Part shown: positions 20,631 to 32,717 of the stretch, piece by piece
Layout: every line of letters starts with the position of its first letter
Numbering within the stretch: the first letter of the stretch is position 1
NCBI GenBank assembly: GCA_004565275.1
Contig: SDOX01000021.1
Location: 312,560-376,559, forward strand
Direction: 5' to 3'
Source: Nannochloropsis salina CCMP1776
Lineage: Eukaryota; Sar; Eustigmatophyceae; Eustigmatales; Monodopsidaceae
DNA length: 64,000 nt
Made by a program: the position numbers and the translations under genes
Notes under the pieces: generated by a model
Seen by the model: only the letters and a program-made list of their open reading frames with translations
Databases searched by the model: none
Told to the model about the DNA's origin: nothing

Positions 20631-20938
20631 GCGTCCGTCTGTGTGTGGGAGACGCTGCGCCGTGAGAAAATATACAAGCCATATGACCAACCTCCTCTCC
20701 TATCCGGCGACCACTCCTCGCTCTGTGCAGCGGCCCTAACGGTGTACTATTCAAGCATGTCCGGATTGATCTCTTGGTGTACACACGGCGTACTATGGCT
20801 TTTCAAGGTCATTGATACCTTCTTTCTACACGCACAGTCACAGACCAGACCAAATGGTTAACAAGACAAGCTAGCTTTTACTCCTTTTCCCCCGCGGCCA
20901 CATCGCCCATATCGCTTCAGGCGGGCCCATTTAGCAGC

Positions 20939-23900
20939 ATGGGTTTTCCCTCCGGCCGCCCCGACACGTCCCTCACTATGTTGAGCGCTTTAACCCTGCT
21001 CGGCATCATTCAATGCTTTGCGCTTGCTGTCTTCGTGTTTGGCTTTTTCCTCACGCGCCAAGAAGTGCCACATTACAGTAACTGTCACGACAGCTCCCTC
21101 TGGCCCGTGGCTTCTCCACTTCACCATTCCTCCCCTCCTTCAACCTCCAAGTCCCCTTGCTGGTCCTCCCCAATTCATCCTCTTTTCGACAGGGCTGTAA
21201 TTGTGGTGATTGACGCCCTTCGCTTCGACTTCATCAATCCGTACGATGAGGAAGCCCTCGCCACCCGGATTCGACAAGAAGGGACACGGGACGCCAAATA
21301 TCACTTGAACAAGATGCCCGTAGTTCGAGAGCTCATGGCGACAGATCCCACGCGAGCCTTGCTCTATCGTTTCGAAGCCGATCCGCCTACCACTACCGTG
21401 CAAAGGTTGAAAGGATTGACGACGGGGGCCTTGCCAACTTTCTTGGATTTTCGACAAAATTTCCATTCGCCTGCCATTGCCGAAGACAATTTGGTCCATC
21501 AGCTTAAGCAGGCAGGAAAGCGCATAACATTCATGGGAGATGATACCTGGGAACTTCTTTTTCCCGGGGCCTTCGACCGCTCTTTTCCGTATCCGTCCTT
21601 CAACACCCGAGATCTGGACACTGTGGACAACGGGGTACGTTCCTTCACGGATGTAGGGAAGGAGAAGATTTAGCTAGCCGTGAAGAGCCGGACGAGGAGC
21701 GATTCTGTATTAGTTCGGAATGGACGAAAGGCCCTCCGGGGTTTCTCTGGCAAGGGCTACGACTGACTTGATGCATCCTCTATTGCCTCTTCCCTTCCCC
21801 ACCATCAGGTTCTCGCCCACCTCCAGCCTGAGTTGCAACGGTCCTTCCGCCCCCCTTCCAACCTAACGGCGTCTGAAACAGCGCCAAATTTGGGAATGAC
21901 CGGCGGTGGGGAATCCCAGGAGGATCAGGAGCCATGGGACGTGCTGATTGCTCACTTTTTAGGGGCCGACCATGTGGGTCATACCCACGGTCCCTCCCAC
22001 CCAGCCATGGCCAGCAAGCTCACACAGCTAGACCGGGCGCTCCGCGGCCTGGTCGAGACCCTGGAGGGGGAGAGGAGGGAGCGCGCGGGGCGGGGGGAGC
22101 AGGTGCTGGAGACTTTGATCGTGGTCATGGGCGACCATGGAATGACCGACGACGGTAACCATGGAGGGGCCAGCCAGGACGAGACTGAGGCTGCGCTTTT
22201 CTTGTACAGTCCGGGGAAGGAGCTCGTGGCGGGGGCAGAGGACGAAGGGAGGGAGGGAGGGAGGGAGGAACGAGGGGAAACAGGGAAGAAGGGGAGAGGG
22301 GTCTATGTATGGCGGGACAGCGCGGGGAAGGAGGAAGAAAGAGGGGGCTTGGTCGCAACACGGTTGGACGGGGGGTCCGTTCCTCGTCGCGTCGCTCAGG
22401 TGGATCTTGTTCCCACCCTGGCCTTGCTTCTGGGCGTGCCAGTGCCGTACCCTAACCTCGGGAGCGTCATGCCCGAGTTGTTCTTCGCCGCAGCCAGACA
22501 GGGTGGGAAAGTGCGGTCAGGGTCGGATGCAAGTCTACGCGAAGAGGGGTGGGAGGAGCACTGGGAGGGACTAACCCACGCTTTTCAAGCGAACGCCTTC
22601 CAGATGCACCGGTATTTGCGCAAGTACGGCGAAGTGGCCAGTCTCCCCGAGGCGGAGATGGCCTTCTTGGAGGCATGCCACGCCCGGGCGGTCCGGTCCC
22701 ACCGGGAGGCCGTGGAGGGGGAAGCGAGCGGGAGAGAGGAAGGACTCCGGGACGCTTGTACCCACTATCGAAGGTTTCTGACCGAGGCTTTGGCCTTGGG
22801 CCGGCGGATCTGGACCCAATACGACGTCGGGCTGATGCTTTGGGGTATCTTGCTCCTAGCCCTCTCGCTCGTCGGGGGAGCGATGGTGGTGGCACCTTGT
22901 TTCCTCCCCCCCGCGATGCCGTTGTCGCGGTCGAAGTGTGTGAAGGGCAGCCACCCAGGCATGCAGAGCAGAGGCAGTCTTGACGTAGCGGCGCCTGCAG
23001 CGCATGATATTGGCGACAGCGATCTCCCTCCAAACCCTTACTGCCGGCAACAATGGCGGTTGCCCGACAACCTTTTTCTCCGCTATATCCTGGGGGTCCT
23101 GGCGGTGACATTGCTGGTAAGCTGGTCCTTCCCTGTGTATTTTTTCCAACGGGGCAACGACCACGCAGCGACCGTGATCCCTTGCCTGCTCGTCAGCCTC
23201 CTCCTCGGGGGTATCATCTGCCTTGCCGTGCGGGAGGATTGGAAGGCGACCAGTAAATTCCAAGAGAAGAGAGGGTGGTCTTGGCGTCCGTCTGTGCCTG
23301 TGGGAATCAGCTTAGGGCTTGTGAGCTTGCACGGCATCTCTTTGTTCTCCAACTCCTTCATCGAAAGGGAGGAGAGTGTGCATCTCTTTCTCGGGGGGAG
23401 CACGGCGGCCCTTCTATGGGTCCTACGGACGACAAAGCAAGCTGTGTATGCCGGCGTGGACAATTCGCAGGCAGGCAGCGGAGGGCCAGACAAAACTAGC
23501 TATAAACACTCCAGCCTACATCCTGACAGCCATAGAGCCGGTTTCCTTTATCCTGCCTGGCTTATCCCGACACTCCTTGTCCGCGTGGCCTTCGAAGCAA
23601 AAGGACATGGCCAAGATATGGTGGCACACTTCCATATATGGCCCACCCTCGCTGCTCTTCTAGCCTTGCTTGTTGGGTACCACTGCCTTTCCACGCCCTG
23701 GGGCACCCCCTCCCCCTCTCCCACCTCCCTCGTTTCCTCCTTTCCCACAAAGCGCTCCGGCTACTTGGCTGTGTCTTACCTCCTCGTCCTCCTCTATTGG
23801 ATCGTACAAGTGGAAGCGCAAGACCTTCCCCTTTGGCTGGCGGACCTCACGCATCTGGGACTCCCCCGCCTCCTGTACTCCGCCTCGCTCGTTGCTTTTC

Positions 23901-24601
23901 TCACAGTCTGTCGAACGACTTACGTCACCCTTGGTCCCGGCGGTTCCAATGCTGGTAGTCAGCGCAGCAGCGCAAACTTTTGCTTGGACTTGGCCGCCCT
24001 ATCTCTTTCCCCTCCTCTGCTTCTTGTTCTTGGCCCCATGGCTCCTCTGAGTCTCCTTTGCCTGGGAGGGATGCTTTGGACTTTACGCAAGTATTGCTGT
24101 CCGGCCTTCGCCTTCGCATATCCCTCGTTCCCGTACCTGGTGGCTGTCAGTTTCTTGGGCCGGGCTTTCTTCTTCGCCACAGGCCATCACAGTCAGTTCA
24201 ATCGCTTGCAGTACAGCTCAGCCTTCGTGGGCTTCGACGAATTCTCTTTCGTGATTGGAGGTTGCCTACTCTTTCTCAACACGTTTGGCACGGAACTTCT
24301 CGTTCTTCTCCTTCTTGGCCATGACGTCCTCTCCTGCGCATCATCATCCTACTCCGCGTCCCTCTTACCCTCCCTGGGCACCAAGCTTCTTGTTAGTGAT
24401 TTCAGATGTCTCTTGACCACGCTTTGTGTCCTCTTACAGCGGCGCCACCTGATGGTGTGGGCAATTTTCGCACCAAAATTTATTTTCGATGCATGCTTGC
24501 ACGTCGTGATGTCTGTGGGGTGTCTGGGATTGCTGTGGGGGTTAAGCTTGAAGGAAAAGGCGTGGCGCAAGAGAGGTACCGCCGGCCCAAAAATAGCATG
24601 A
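20939..24601 (+). CDS. GPI ethanolamine phosphate transferase 3 (PIG-O)
   Basis: Adds ethanolamine phosphate to the third mannose of the GPI anchor in the ER membrane. Two exons, 20939-21634 and 21809-24601; the join restores DLDTVDNG|VLAHL in phase 0. The protein is 1,162 residues. An N-terminal signal anchor is followed by an alkaline-phosphatase-like lumenal domain: VVIDALRFDF, PTTTVQRLKGLTTG (nucleophile Thr region), FMGDDTWELLFPG, IAHFLGADHVGHTHGPS and VMGDHGMTDDGNHGG supply the metal-binding residues. After residue ~620 there are many transmembrane helices. A Gly/Glu/Arg-rich insertion encoded by GGGA repeats sits in the lumenal domain near 22,250. Its partner PIG-F is at 54,532-55,194. 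Confidence 0.95.
22247..22269 (+). repeat. (GGGA)n run inside PIG-O coding sequence
   Basis: Five or more GGGA units in a row encode alternating Gly, Arg and Glu in the lumenal domain. The G runs could fold as a quadruplex on the coding strand or in the mRNA. Confidence 0.7.
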
Positions 24602-24849
24602 TAGTGCACGATTCGTGTGGAGCAAAATGCAATGAATGAAACAACAAAAGAGATTCTTGACATGTTTTGTCGATTGAGCAGCGCACTCTGTACTGTGTCG
24701 TGTTTTTGGTCGGGTATCTGGACAGCTAGCTGTCTTATTTTTCAACGTATCCTTGACCGCCTGAACGCTCGTCATCGACCGAGAATAGCCGTAGCCTCAC
24801 TCCGCTTACATTTTCATCAATTTCACTCGATCAAACGCATGGGCTGTCT

Positions 24850-26394
24850 TCACGCCGGTGGGCTCCCTTCGCCCGTCCCTATCTCCATGGATTCGCCGTG
24901 AGGGGATGCCGGGTCTCCCGCGTCTTCCCCTGGCCCCGCTGACGAGGCAGACGTCTGTGACGATGGGTTCTGATTTCCTCCTTTTCTTCCTCCTTCGCCA
25001 TTCTTCTCCTTGTAAAAGGCCATGCTTGCGGCAAAGAAGGCGTTCGGGTGGTTTCCCACCCCATCCATACTTATCAGACTTTCTGCTCCCTTGTGCGTTG
25101 TCTCGAAGTGCTTCATGCAGGCAAGTTGATAGTGCTGGCCTTTCGACAATTTGATCATCTCATCCCTGTCCATCGCGCCGACACCTGCTCGTTCTAGAAG
25201 CTTATTCAAATTTGCTTCGTCGTAATGCCGGAAGGGGCACCCATGGAATTCCCCGTGACCGGGGCCAGGGCCCAAGATGATCTTGCTGCAATTGAATGGC
25301 GTGTAGTCCTTTCTTTTCCCCTCCTTTCCAAAGTAATGCCGGATGCTATAGGCGTACTGCTTGTTGAAAACATCCGTGGTCATGATCTTCGTGAACTCTT
25401 TCTCCCAAAACTGGATGGCGTCCTCCATTCCGATGCCCGCACCTTTCAGGAAGAGTCCATACTGCAGCCGACCCCAGTGCTTCAGTTTGTGCTCTAGTCT
25501 GAGGTTCTTGTGCAAGACGCGCATGCACATGGGCATGGATCGGTCCGCGAGCATGTCCAGGTCGTTCAGATCTAAAGAGTCGCCGGTTTTGGTGCCCGAG
25601 AAGTCTTTCCCGGTGTACTGCTTGGCCATATTGGAGACCAAAGGGGCGATGCGCCCGTCTGTCAGCACGTAGGGCATAGCTCCAAAGGCCTCCAAAAGAC
25701 CTCGGGAAAGAGAGCTGCGGAAGCGGGCAACGATGATGCTCACCAAGCGTTCTACCGGCACATAGGCAAAGCCCCCTTCCAGGAAGACTTGTCGGTGGGC
25801 GACCAGGTCCAAGGCCTGCGTGAAAGGAATGCGGAAAAACTGCGTCCGCGTCACTTCCACTGTGTGAATCCCTTGCCCGTAGCCGGGCTGCTGGCTGAAA
25901 ATAGGCACCGCCTGCAGCTGAGCCTTCAAGCGGAGAACATCTTCTTTTGACACCACATCGTAGGCCAGTCCACTCTGCTCCATAAACTTGGCTCGTTCGT
26001 TACTGTCCAAACGTTCCAGTCGGAATCGAAAAAGTTCACTCTCATGCTTCAAAAACCATCGGCGCAAATCTTCAGTCTTGCAGTAGGCAATGCGAAGAAT
26101 GAAATGAGATATCTGGTCCTTCCGAACCTCCTCAGCCGTACCGAGCGTCATAGGCATACAGGCGGAGATTATCTCCTCCAATTTCATTCGAAATTCGTCT
26201 CCTTTCATCCCACGCAGGCGTAAGCTTTCAATAGATCGCAAAATTTGTAGACGGTCCAAAGCGTACAGCTCAAATTCTTCCAGTGTTATTTCGGCTTGCG
26301 GTGCTGTGTTGTAGAGGCTAAGAAGCCTTGTTGGCTCCCTCTTGACTCGAGTGTAGGTAGGTTCGCCATGAATGGCGCGTGTTGTCGTTTGCAT
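24850..26394 (-). CDS. DNA primase large subunit (PRIM2/Pri2)
   Basis: The regulatory subunit of eukaryotic primase, which with Pri1 and Pol alpha starts Okazaki fragments. About 514 residues, close to the human protein. The N-terminal half has the family's helical core (EFELYALDRLQILRSIE, DQISHFILRIAYCKTEDLRR). The C-terminal 4Fe-4S domain carries four cysteines in PMCMRVLH, PFNCSKIIL, HGCPFRHYD and LACMKHFE, plus the HYGRLQYGLF-like KHWGRLQYGLF segment. ATG 26394 (MQTTTRAIHG) is the only Met before the conserved core; the frame is open to 26538 without another ATG, so a 5' exon is possible. The last ~60 residues are Gly/Ser-rich tail. It is convergent with PIG-O. Confidence 0.94.
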   Translation of the reverse strand: MQTTTRAIHGEPTYTRVKREPTRLLSLYNTAPQAEITLEEFELYALDRLQILRSIESLRLRGMKGDEFRMKLEEIISACMPMTLGTAEEVRKDQISHFILRIAYCKTEDLRRWFLKHESELFRFRLERLDSNERAKFMEQSGLAYDVVSKEDVLRLKAQLQAVPIFSQQPGYGQGIHTVEVTRTQFFRIPFTQALDLVAHRQVFLEGGFAYVPVERLVSIIVARFRSSLSRGLLEAFGAMPYVLTDGRIAPLVSNMAKQYTGKDFSGTKTGDSLDLNDLDMLADRSMPMCMRVLHKNLRLEHKLKHWGRLQYGLFLKGAGIGMEDAIQFWEKEFTKIMTTDVFNKQYAYSIRHYFGKEGKRKDYTPFNCSKIILGPGPGHGEFHGCPFRHYDEANLNKLLERAGVGAMDRDEMIKLSKGQHYQLACMKHFETTHKGAESLISMDGVGNHPNAFFAASMAFYKEKNGEGGRKGGNQNPSSQTSASSAGPGEDAGDPASPHGESMEIGTGEGSPPA

Positions 26395-27144
26395 ACCTCC
26401 AGCAGCGAAATCTTTCGCCTCTGTCACGGTAGATGTGTTGATGATTTCGCCATGAAAGGAGGGATGGGGTGGGGAACATGTGCCTCTTCGAGTCTCGGCG
26501 AGTGAGCGAGGGCGGGGCAGGTCGAAACAAAGAAACAAAAGTCACGTTCTGCTGTACGATGGACCATAGCCAGGACCAAAGGGCGTTGCAAATACAAAAT
26601 AAATGGTCACTGCCCATGCCCTGACCAGGTCCCGACCTACACTTGTTTTTGTAAGCAGTTCTTCCCGCCTTTCCCCTTCACGTCATGACGTTGGCGCGAA
26701 AAGAAAATAAAAGCCCGACGGCACGATTAGCCCGGCCGACCTCCCACGTTCTCGGCACGCCCATGCTCCAGCCTGGGAGGAAAAAGCATCGTCTGCTTCA
26801 GGAGGCCGCTCATCTACACAATATTGCAGTGGCCCCGCCTGAAGTTGCAGCAATGCCGCAGTCGCCGAGTCATTGTCTGATTCTTTGCCTCAACATAGCC
26901 CTCCGAAAGGAAGGCAAAATGACGTCTTCACGAATGACGAGCATCCTGAAGTATTTAAGATACGCGTATGGATGATTCAAAGGTTTTTTCCTTAAATGAA
27001 AACAGATTACTGATTTTCAGTTGTCGATATGGCTTCTAACCTAATCCTCTTGTTCACTACATCTCGAAACTTTCAAAACGTCACTTGTTACCTTTCCTCA
27101 ATTCATTGCGACAGGGCAGACAGCAAGACGCCTTTGTCGTTCTC
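26395..27144. promoter_or_regulatory. divergent intergenic region (primase / carboxylic acid reductase)
   Basis: About 750 bases with no gene recognised between two divergent start codons. A small 5' exon of either gene could be hidden here. No defined element was identified. Confidence 0.35.
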
Positions 27145-30100
27145 ATGTCGGGCACAACGTCAAACCCCCATGCACCTTCTTCTGAAGCTGCAGTCAGTTC
27201 TGACGGGTGGAAAATGCCCGGCCCCAACATGGATCGCCTTGCCACTCTTCTTGCCCACGACCGCGAATTACAAGATGCTATGCCAGATCCACAGGTACAA
27301 GCACGCATAGATAAGACGGCGACGACGATCGAGCTTGTACAACAAGTCTGCGAGGGTTATGCGGAAAGAGAGGCGCTCAAATGGTGCGTGAATGGGGCAC
27401 CGACCGCGGATTACACGGAATGTCTCACGTACGGCGACATCTGGAAGCGCGTCAGGGCCATGGCGACAGTGCTCTTAGGGACAGGTTGGCTGTTAAAAAA
27501 GGACTTTGTGGCCGTCTGTGGCTTTGCGAGCCCGGGTTGGGTCCTGGTCGATGTGCTAGCCCTGTATTTGGGTGCTGTGCTTGTTCCACTGCCGCTCAAC
27601 GTGCCCTACGAAGATCTCAGGTCCATGCTCGAGGAGTCAGAGGCCCGGGTAGTTTTCTGTGCCGCCGAGGAGGCGCACACCCTGGTTATGAACGTATTGG
27701 CGAAAGATGGAGCCTGTCCAGGGGTAGAAACGGTGGTGGTCATGGACTATGGGGAAGAAAGCAACGGGCAAGCCATGGTTCAAGCGCTACGTCCTGTATT
27801 GCCTGCGACCGTATTTCGCGTCCTCACGCTGGGCGAGCTGCTGACAGACGTCTCCCAAGAGATAGTAGATAGTACAGAGCGGTATGGAACAATAGCGGCC
27901 GCCAGCAGCTGCGGATTCCTGCCCCCCGCCGTTCCTGGAAGCCAGGGTTGGAGCGACGAGGCGAACCCATTGCTCGGTTTGATGTACACATCCGGGAGCA
28001 CGGGGAGGCCGAAAGGGGCCATGTACACGGAGAAGCTCATGCGGGCCCTCTGGCACACGGGTTTCTCCTGGGGGAAGGGAGAGGTCCCGGTCATCAGCCT
28101 GGGCTTCTTGCCCCTCAACCACATTGTGGGCCGCGTGACCATCTACCAGGCACTGTCGAAGGGGGGCCGCGTCTACTTCGTGCGCAGGTCGGATATGTCC
28201 ACGCTTTTTGAAGACTTCGCCACGGCGCGGCCGACCAAGACGATGATGGTGGTAAGTGCAGATGAGCTGGGAGGGAGGGAGGGACAGGGGAAAGGGAGAA
28301 GGGAGGAGAGGGGTACCGGGAGAGCGTTTTTTTGTAGAGGAAGCACCAAAAAAAGGTGTGTCTGACAGCCTTCACACTTCATTTAATGTATGTAATTGAC
28401 ACAGCCACGCATTGCGAATATGGCCTACGAGACGTACCAGCTCAAGAAAATGGATCTTCTTCAGAGCGCGGGTCTGTCGTCCTCCTCCCTGCCCACGGAG
28501 GAGCAGGCGCAAGACAAGCGTCTCAAGCTCGACGAGGTCGAACGCGCGGCCCGGGAATACATCCGAGACCGGGTGTTCGGAGGTCGCCTCCTGTTCGCTA
28601 TCGTGGGTACCGCCCCTTCCTCCGCTGCCGTGTCGGCTTTGATCCAGCAGGCCTGCGAGATGCCCATGGTCGAGGGGTACGGCTCTACCGAGTTGGGGGG
28701 AATTACGATCGAAAACAGGATCAACGTCGCCACGGTCGTCAAGTGGAAACTTATCGATGTCCCTGAGCTAGGCTATACCTTGAAAGACCAGCCTTGCCCA
28801 AGGGGGGAGCTTCTAGTATTGACGACGACTGGCATCCCTGGGTACTACAAGCACCCAAAAGCGACAGCCGAATTGATCGACACCGAGGGTTTCTTCCATA
28901 CTGGCGACATCATGGAGCAGCGGGGTCCCGAGGAATTGGTCTGGATTGACAGGAGAAAGAACGTTTTGAAGCTGGCTCAAGGGGAGTACTTGTCGATCAG
29001 CCGTTTGGAGGCACTCTATGCGGGCGACCCGGATGTCAAGAATATTTTCCTGTACGGAAACAGCCTCCGATCTTACGTGCTGGCCGTGGTAGTCCCGTCT
29101 GAGGCCCTTGTAGCGGCGGCCAAGGCGGGTTTGGAAGGCGGGAACGGCGGGAACGGTCAGAAAGGAAGTGCTCGCGACGAGCTTGCAGGGCAGGGGGAAG
29201 TAGAAGAAGAAGCGGTGCTGGCGCGGTTGAAGCCGCTCTTGCGTCAGCGCCTGGACTCGATGGCCAAGGAAGCAGGCCTGGCCTCGTACGAAGTGCCTCG
29301 TGATTTTATCGTGCAATTGGCCGGATTCACGCGGGAGAACAAGCTGGTCACGGACTCGAACAAACTGGCGCGCGCGCGGCTCAAAGAGACTTTTGGTCCT
29401 CGCCTCGAGGCTATGTATGACGCTGTCGAGCAACGGAAGGAAAGGCGGTTGGAACACTTGCACTCAGACCCGCAAGCATCCACCACTGACATGGTGCGGG
29501 CTGTCTTGGAGATGACGCTCGGGCTGGGGGAAGAGGTGGGCCTGGATGCTACCTTTGCGCAGTTAGGGGGCGACTCCTTGAGCGCGGTGCGTGTAACCGA
29601 GCATTTGCAGAGGCTTTGTGGGGTGGGTGTTCCTGTGGCCGAACTACTGAATCCAGCGATGACCCTAAGCTCTTTGATCCAACATCTGGATCTCAAGTTG
29701 AAAAGGGGGCAAGTGATGGGAGCTGAAGATGTGGAGGAGACCACCGGAGAGGAGGAAATATATCGATGCGTCCATGGGCTGGGTGATGACGCCTCAGTCA
29801 TATTCGCTCAAGATCTGACGATCGGTAAATTCATACCGACAGCTGTACTTCATCCCCCAGAAGCAAAGGTTGCCACAGATTGGGCAGCGGGGGCGGAAAA
29901 GGGGTTTGAAAAGGGAGAGGGGAGGGTACGAGGTATCTTGTTGACGGGCGCCAATGGGTTTTTGGGTCGTTTCCTCTTGCTAGAGCTTCTCCAGAAGCTC
30001 TGTTCCCAAACGGACTATAAATTGGGCGGAACTGGGAGAGTTTACTGTCTTATACGGGGGCGTGACGAGGTTGCGGCCAAAAGAAGGCTCTGGGAAGCTG

Positions 30101-31224
30101 TGGGGGCGTCGTTGCTACAGGCACACGAAGATCGCATCGTGGTACTTGCAGGGGACGTCAGTCGTCCTCACTTGGGGCTGAGCGGCGACACGTATGCAAA
30201 GCTCTTAGAAAACGTTGACCTCGTCCTTCACGCAGGGGCTCTGGTCAATCATAACCTGTCGTACCGGTCTCTCTTTGGCCCGAATGTCGTGGGAACTGCG
30301 AACATAATCAAGTTCTGCCTCGCACGTCCATCGCATCCCAAACCCTTGCATTACGTGTCAACGATTGCGGTAACGATGGGAGAGGGCGGCCCAGGAAGAC
30401 AAGTGCATGAAGGGCACCTTGGGTACTGCTGGGGGAAGCAGAGATTTGTCAAAAAGGGGACTTATGCCGAGGGCTATGGGGCCTCGAAATGGGCAGCAGA
30501 AGTCCTCTTGCAAAATGTGCACAAGGAGACTGGCCTGCCTGTTGTTGCCTATAGGTGCAGCATGATTTTGCCGCACTCATCATTGCCCGGGCAGATAAAT
30601 GTCGCAGACGTTTTCACGAGATTGCTAGCAGGAGTGATTTATACAGGAGTAGCCCCTGCGTCCTTCACGGATGGACACGGCCCTGCACCGGCTTATGATG
30701 GATCACCGGTTGATTTCGTGGCGGGCGCAATTGTGGCGATTGTCTGGAAAGGCTTTCATCGCTCGACCGGGCAGGTGGACATGGACGCAGGACAAGAAAT
30801 TGAAGCAAGCGGCTGTCGACTTTTCCACGTGATCAATCCTCACGTACAGAAGGGGCCCTCTTTGGACGACATGATTGATTGGGTCCAATCTGCTGGGTAT
30901 GACGTTGAACGCATCACCCCCTATCGAACCTGGCTGGAGACTTTTGAAAGCAAGTTGCAAGCCCTCCCATCCGAAAAGCGCAACCAATCCCCCCTTCCAG
31001 TTCTAAAACATTGGCAGGATCCCTCGCCGTCGCGCATCCACGCAGAGGAAATTTCGGTTGTGGACGCTTCTCGCTTCCGAGCGGCTGTCAAAGAGCTTAC
31101 AAGATGGGGGGACGTACCCTGCCTGAGCGAGGGCTACTTGCTCACGTGTTTGTACCAGATGTCCAAAGTAGGGTTGATCTCGGCTACGCCTGCCGTGATG
31201 CTCGCGAAATTAGCCGAAAAATAG
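27145..31224 (+). CDS. carboxylic acid reductase (adenylation-carrier-reductase)
   Basis: Reduces a carboxylic acid to an aldehyde using ATP and NADPH, through an acyl-AMP and a carrier-bound thioester. Two exons, 27145-28251 and 28405-31224; the join gives KTMMV|PRIANMAYE in phase 0. About 1,308 residues. Adenylation domain: MYTSGSTGRPKGAM near residue 280, EGYGSTELGG, TGDIMEQRG. Carrier domain: LGGDSLSAVRV with the phosphopantetheine Ser near 760. Reductase domain from ~880: LLTGANGFLGRFLLLELL (NADP site), AGALVNHNLSYRSLFGPNV, GYGASKWAAEVLL (catalytic Tyr and Lys), YDGSPVDFVAGAI. The match in all three domains is to bacterial (actinobacterial-type) CAR rather than Lys2. The true substrate is unknown. 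ATG 27145 is the first usable Met; an extra 5' exon is possible. Confidence 0.93.
28252..28404 (+). other. intron of the reductase gene with G-rich run
   Basis: A 153-base intron with donor GTAAGT and acceptor ACACAG. Bases 28269-28310 are runs of three or four G separated by one to four bases, a possible quadruplex on the sense strand. Confidence 0.8.
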
Positions 31225-32096
31225 CGGACGATATCAATGACGTGTAGTAGTGGTCGAGATCAGGAACTTCAAAGTAGCAAAATGCATATCATTCCAAAAC
31301 ATAGTGGTATTTTTATGCAAAGTACTCAGTAACATGAAACCTGTTGGAAGAGCTCCTTATTTGAAAAGTAACCATAACCCTTAAACAGCACGAACACGAG
31401 AAGCATTTAGTGGACATGCGCTTTTTACACCCTGCGGCTTAGATTTCCGCAAGTATCTTTGAGACAACACACGCGTGCTAGGGCCTTTCACGCATATGTG
31501 TGCAAAGATGCCGCTTCCTATTTCCATCGGACAGTCCGGCACATTTCTCCTACTCTTGTGTCGGTGGGTTCCCGCCATGGGCCAGCACTGCCCGGGCCGC
31601 TTGTACCCCGCGCACATCACCAGATCGCGGGTGCCGATCTCTGCCTTGAGGCCCCAGGCATGAAAGGTTAGGGTTAGACTTAGGGCATCTTGGTCATTCA
31701 CCCAGGATTATGGTTTTGGGCATTCGAGTCGCTGCCTGCTAGGACAGGGAGATGTCTGTACGTACATGACTTTGTAATTGAAAGTCTCGTGATTTCCACA
31801 TCAAAAAAGTTCTGTGATGTTTCAAAGCACATACCAATCATTGGGACTGTATAGAAGTGGTCATTTTCCACAGTGGGACATTCAAAAATGACTGCATGAC
31901 CTTCTATCCTAGTCAACGGACCCAGATCAAGGTCGCCCTCTTGGCTCGTCCCTTCGTCACGCACGAAGAACCACCCATTCATGGTTATCTCCCATCATGT
32001 TGACCTGTATGTATGCTGCCGGCCTATTGGATGGGAGCGTTCGAGTGCTCGGTGTCCGTCGAGGCTTGAGGTGTAGTTGTAAGCCACCAAGACCCC
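31225..32096. other. intergenic region left of the mobile island
   Basis: About 870 bases without a supported gene. A minus-strand frame of 94 codons (31698-31982, starting MNGWFFVRDEG) is open but matches nothing I know. A telomere-like repeat lies at 31665-31685. Confidence 0.4.
31665..31685 (+). repeat. short interstitial telomere-like repeat
   Basis: Reads AGGTTAGGGTTAG then ACTTAGGG: two perfect TTAGGG hexamers and a partial unit. It lies about 490 bases outside the left end of the mobile island. Confidence 0.6.
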
Positions 32097-32175
32097 ATGG
32101 AGTCTTTTTCCATCACACGGCCCCATCATCATCGGCGTCATCATGGGGTCCTTTTCCTTCACACGGGCTACTAAT
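32097..32175 (+). repeat. 46-bp tandem repeat, left half of split array
   Basis: One full unit (32097-32142, starting ATGGAGTCTTTTTCCATCAC and ending GGCGTCATC) is followed by a partial unit (32143-32175, starting ATGGGGTCCTTTTCC). The partial unit stops at the start of the inverted terminal repeat at 32176. The last eight bases, CTACTAAT, are the candidate target duplication. Confidence 0.7.
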
Positions 32176-32210
32176 CAGGGGTGGGAACGTGCAACGTGCT
32201 GCACGTCTGC
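32176..32210 (+). repeat. left inverted terminal repeat
   Basis: Starts CAGGGGTGGGAACGTGCAAC. It is followed by a cluster of GTGCA/TGCAC motifs up to 32246, as expected of hAT subterminal transposase-binding repeats. Confidence 0.75.
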
Positions 32211-32717
32211 ACGCGTGCTGCACGCATGCAATGCATGCACATGCACAGCCGACTGTGGTCAGAGCCTTTGGGTCCAATAATCTCAACAAGTAGATTTTCG
32301 CCCCCCAATGTTCGAGCTGAATTCCTCAGGCTGAAAAGGCCCCCGCCTTCCAGTCACATCCTTCGTGCACGAACACACACACACACAAATTTGTTGCCAA
32401 ATCCAATAAATGCTCTTTTTCACCTGAAATTTAGTTTCAAAAAGGAGTGAGAAATAATATGTATTATAATAATATATATAAGAAATATATAGCAGTTGAA
32501 GTATTTTTGTCCGTCAGCGACTCAGCGAAGGCCCATACCAAAATTTCTACCCTGCGAGACGGATCAAAATTAATCCGTCATGTCAGGCCAGAGAGACTAC
32601 GCCTGCGGAATGGTCTAAAAGTCAACCACTTGGAGAAAATCTTAAACTTACGGTGTTCAGGCCTGAAAGGTGTCTCATGGCTCATGCTTTGATTTCTTGT
32701 TACCAACCCACAGCGAT

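Noticed and set aside
31698-31982. Minus-strand 94-codon frame (MNGWFFVRDEG)
   Set aside because: It looks somewhat protein-like but no family, partner exon or conserved motif could be identified.
32446-32520. AT-rich tract considered as an origin or promoter
   Set aside because: It is only base composition with simple TA-rich repeats. A similar tract occurs at 41060-41110, and nothing supports a specific function.
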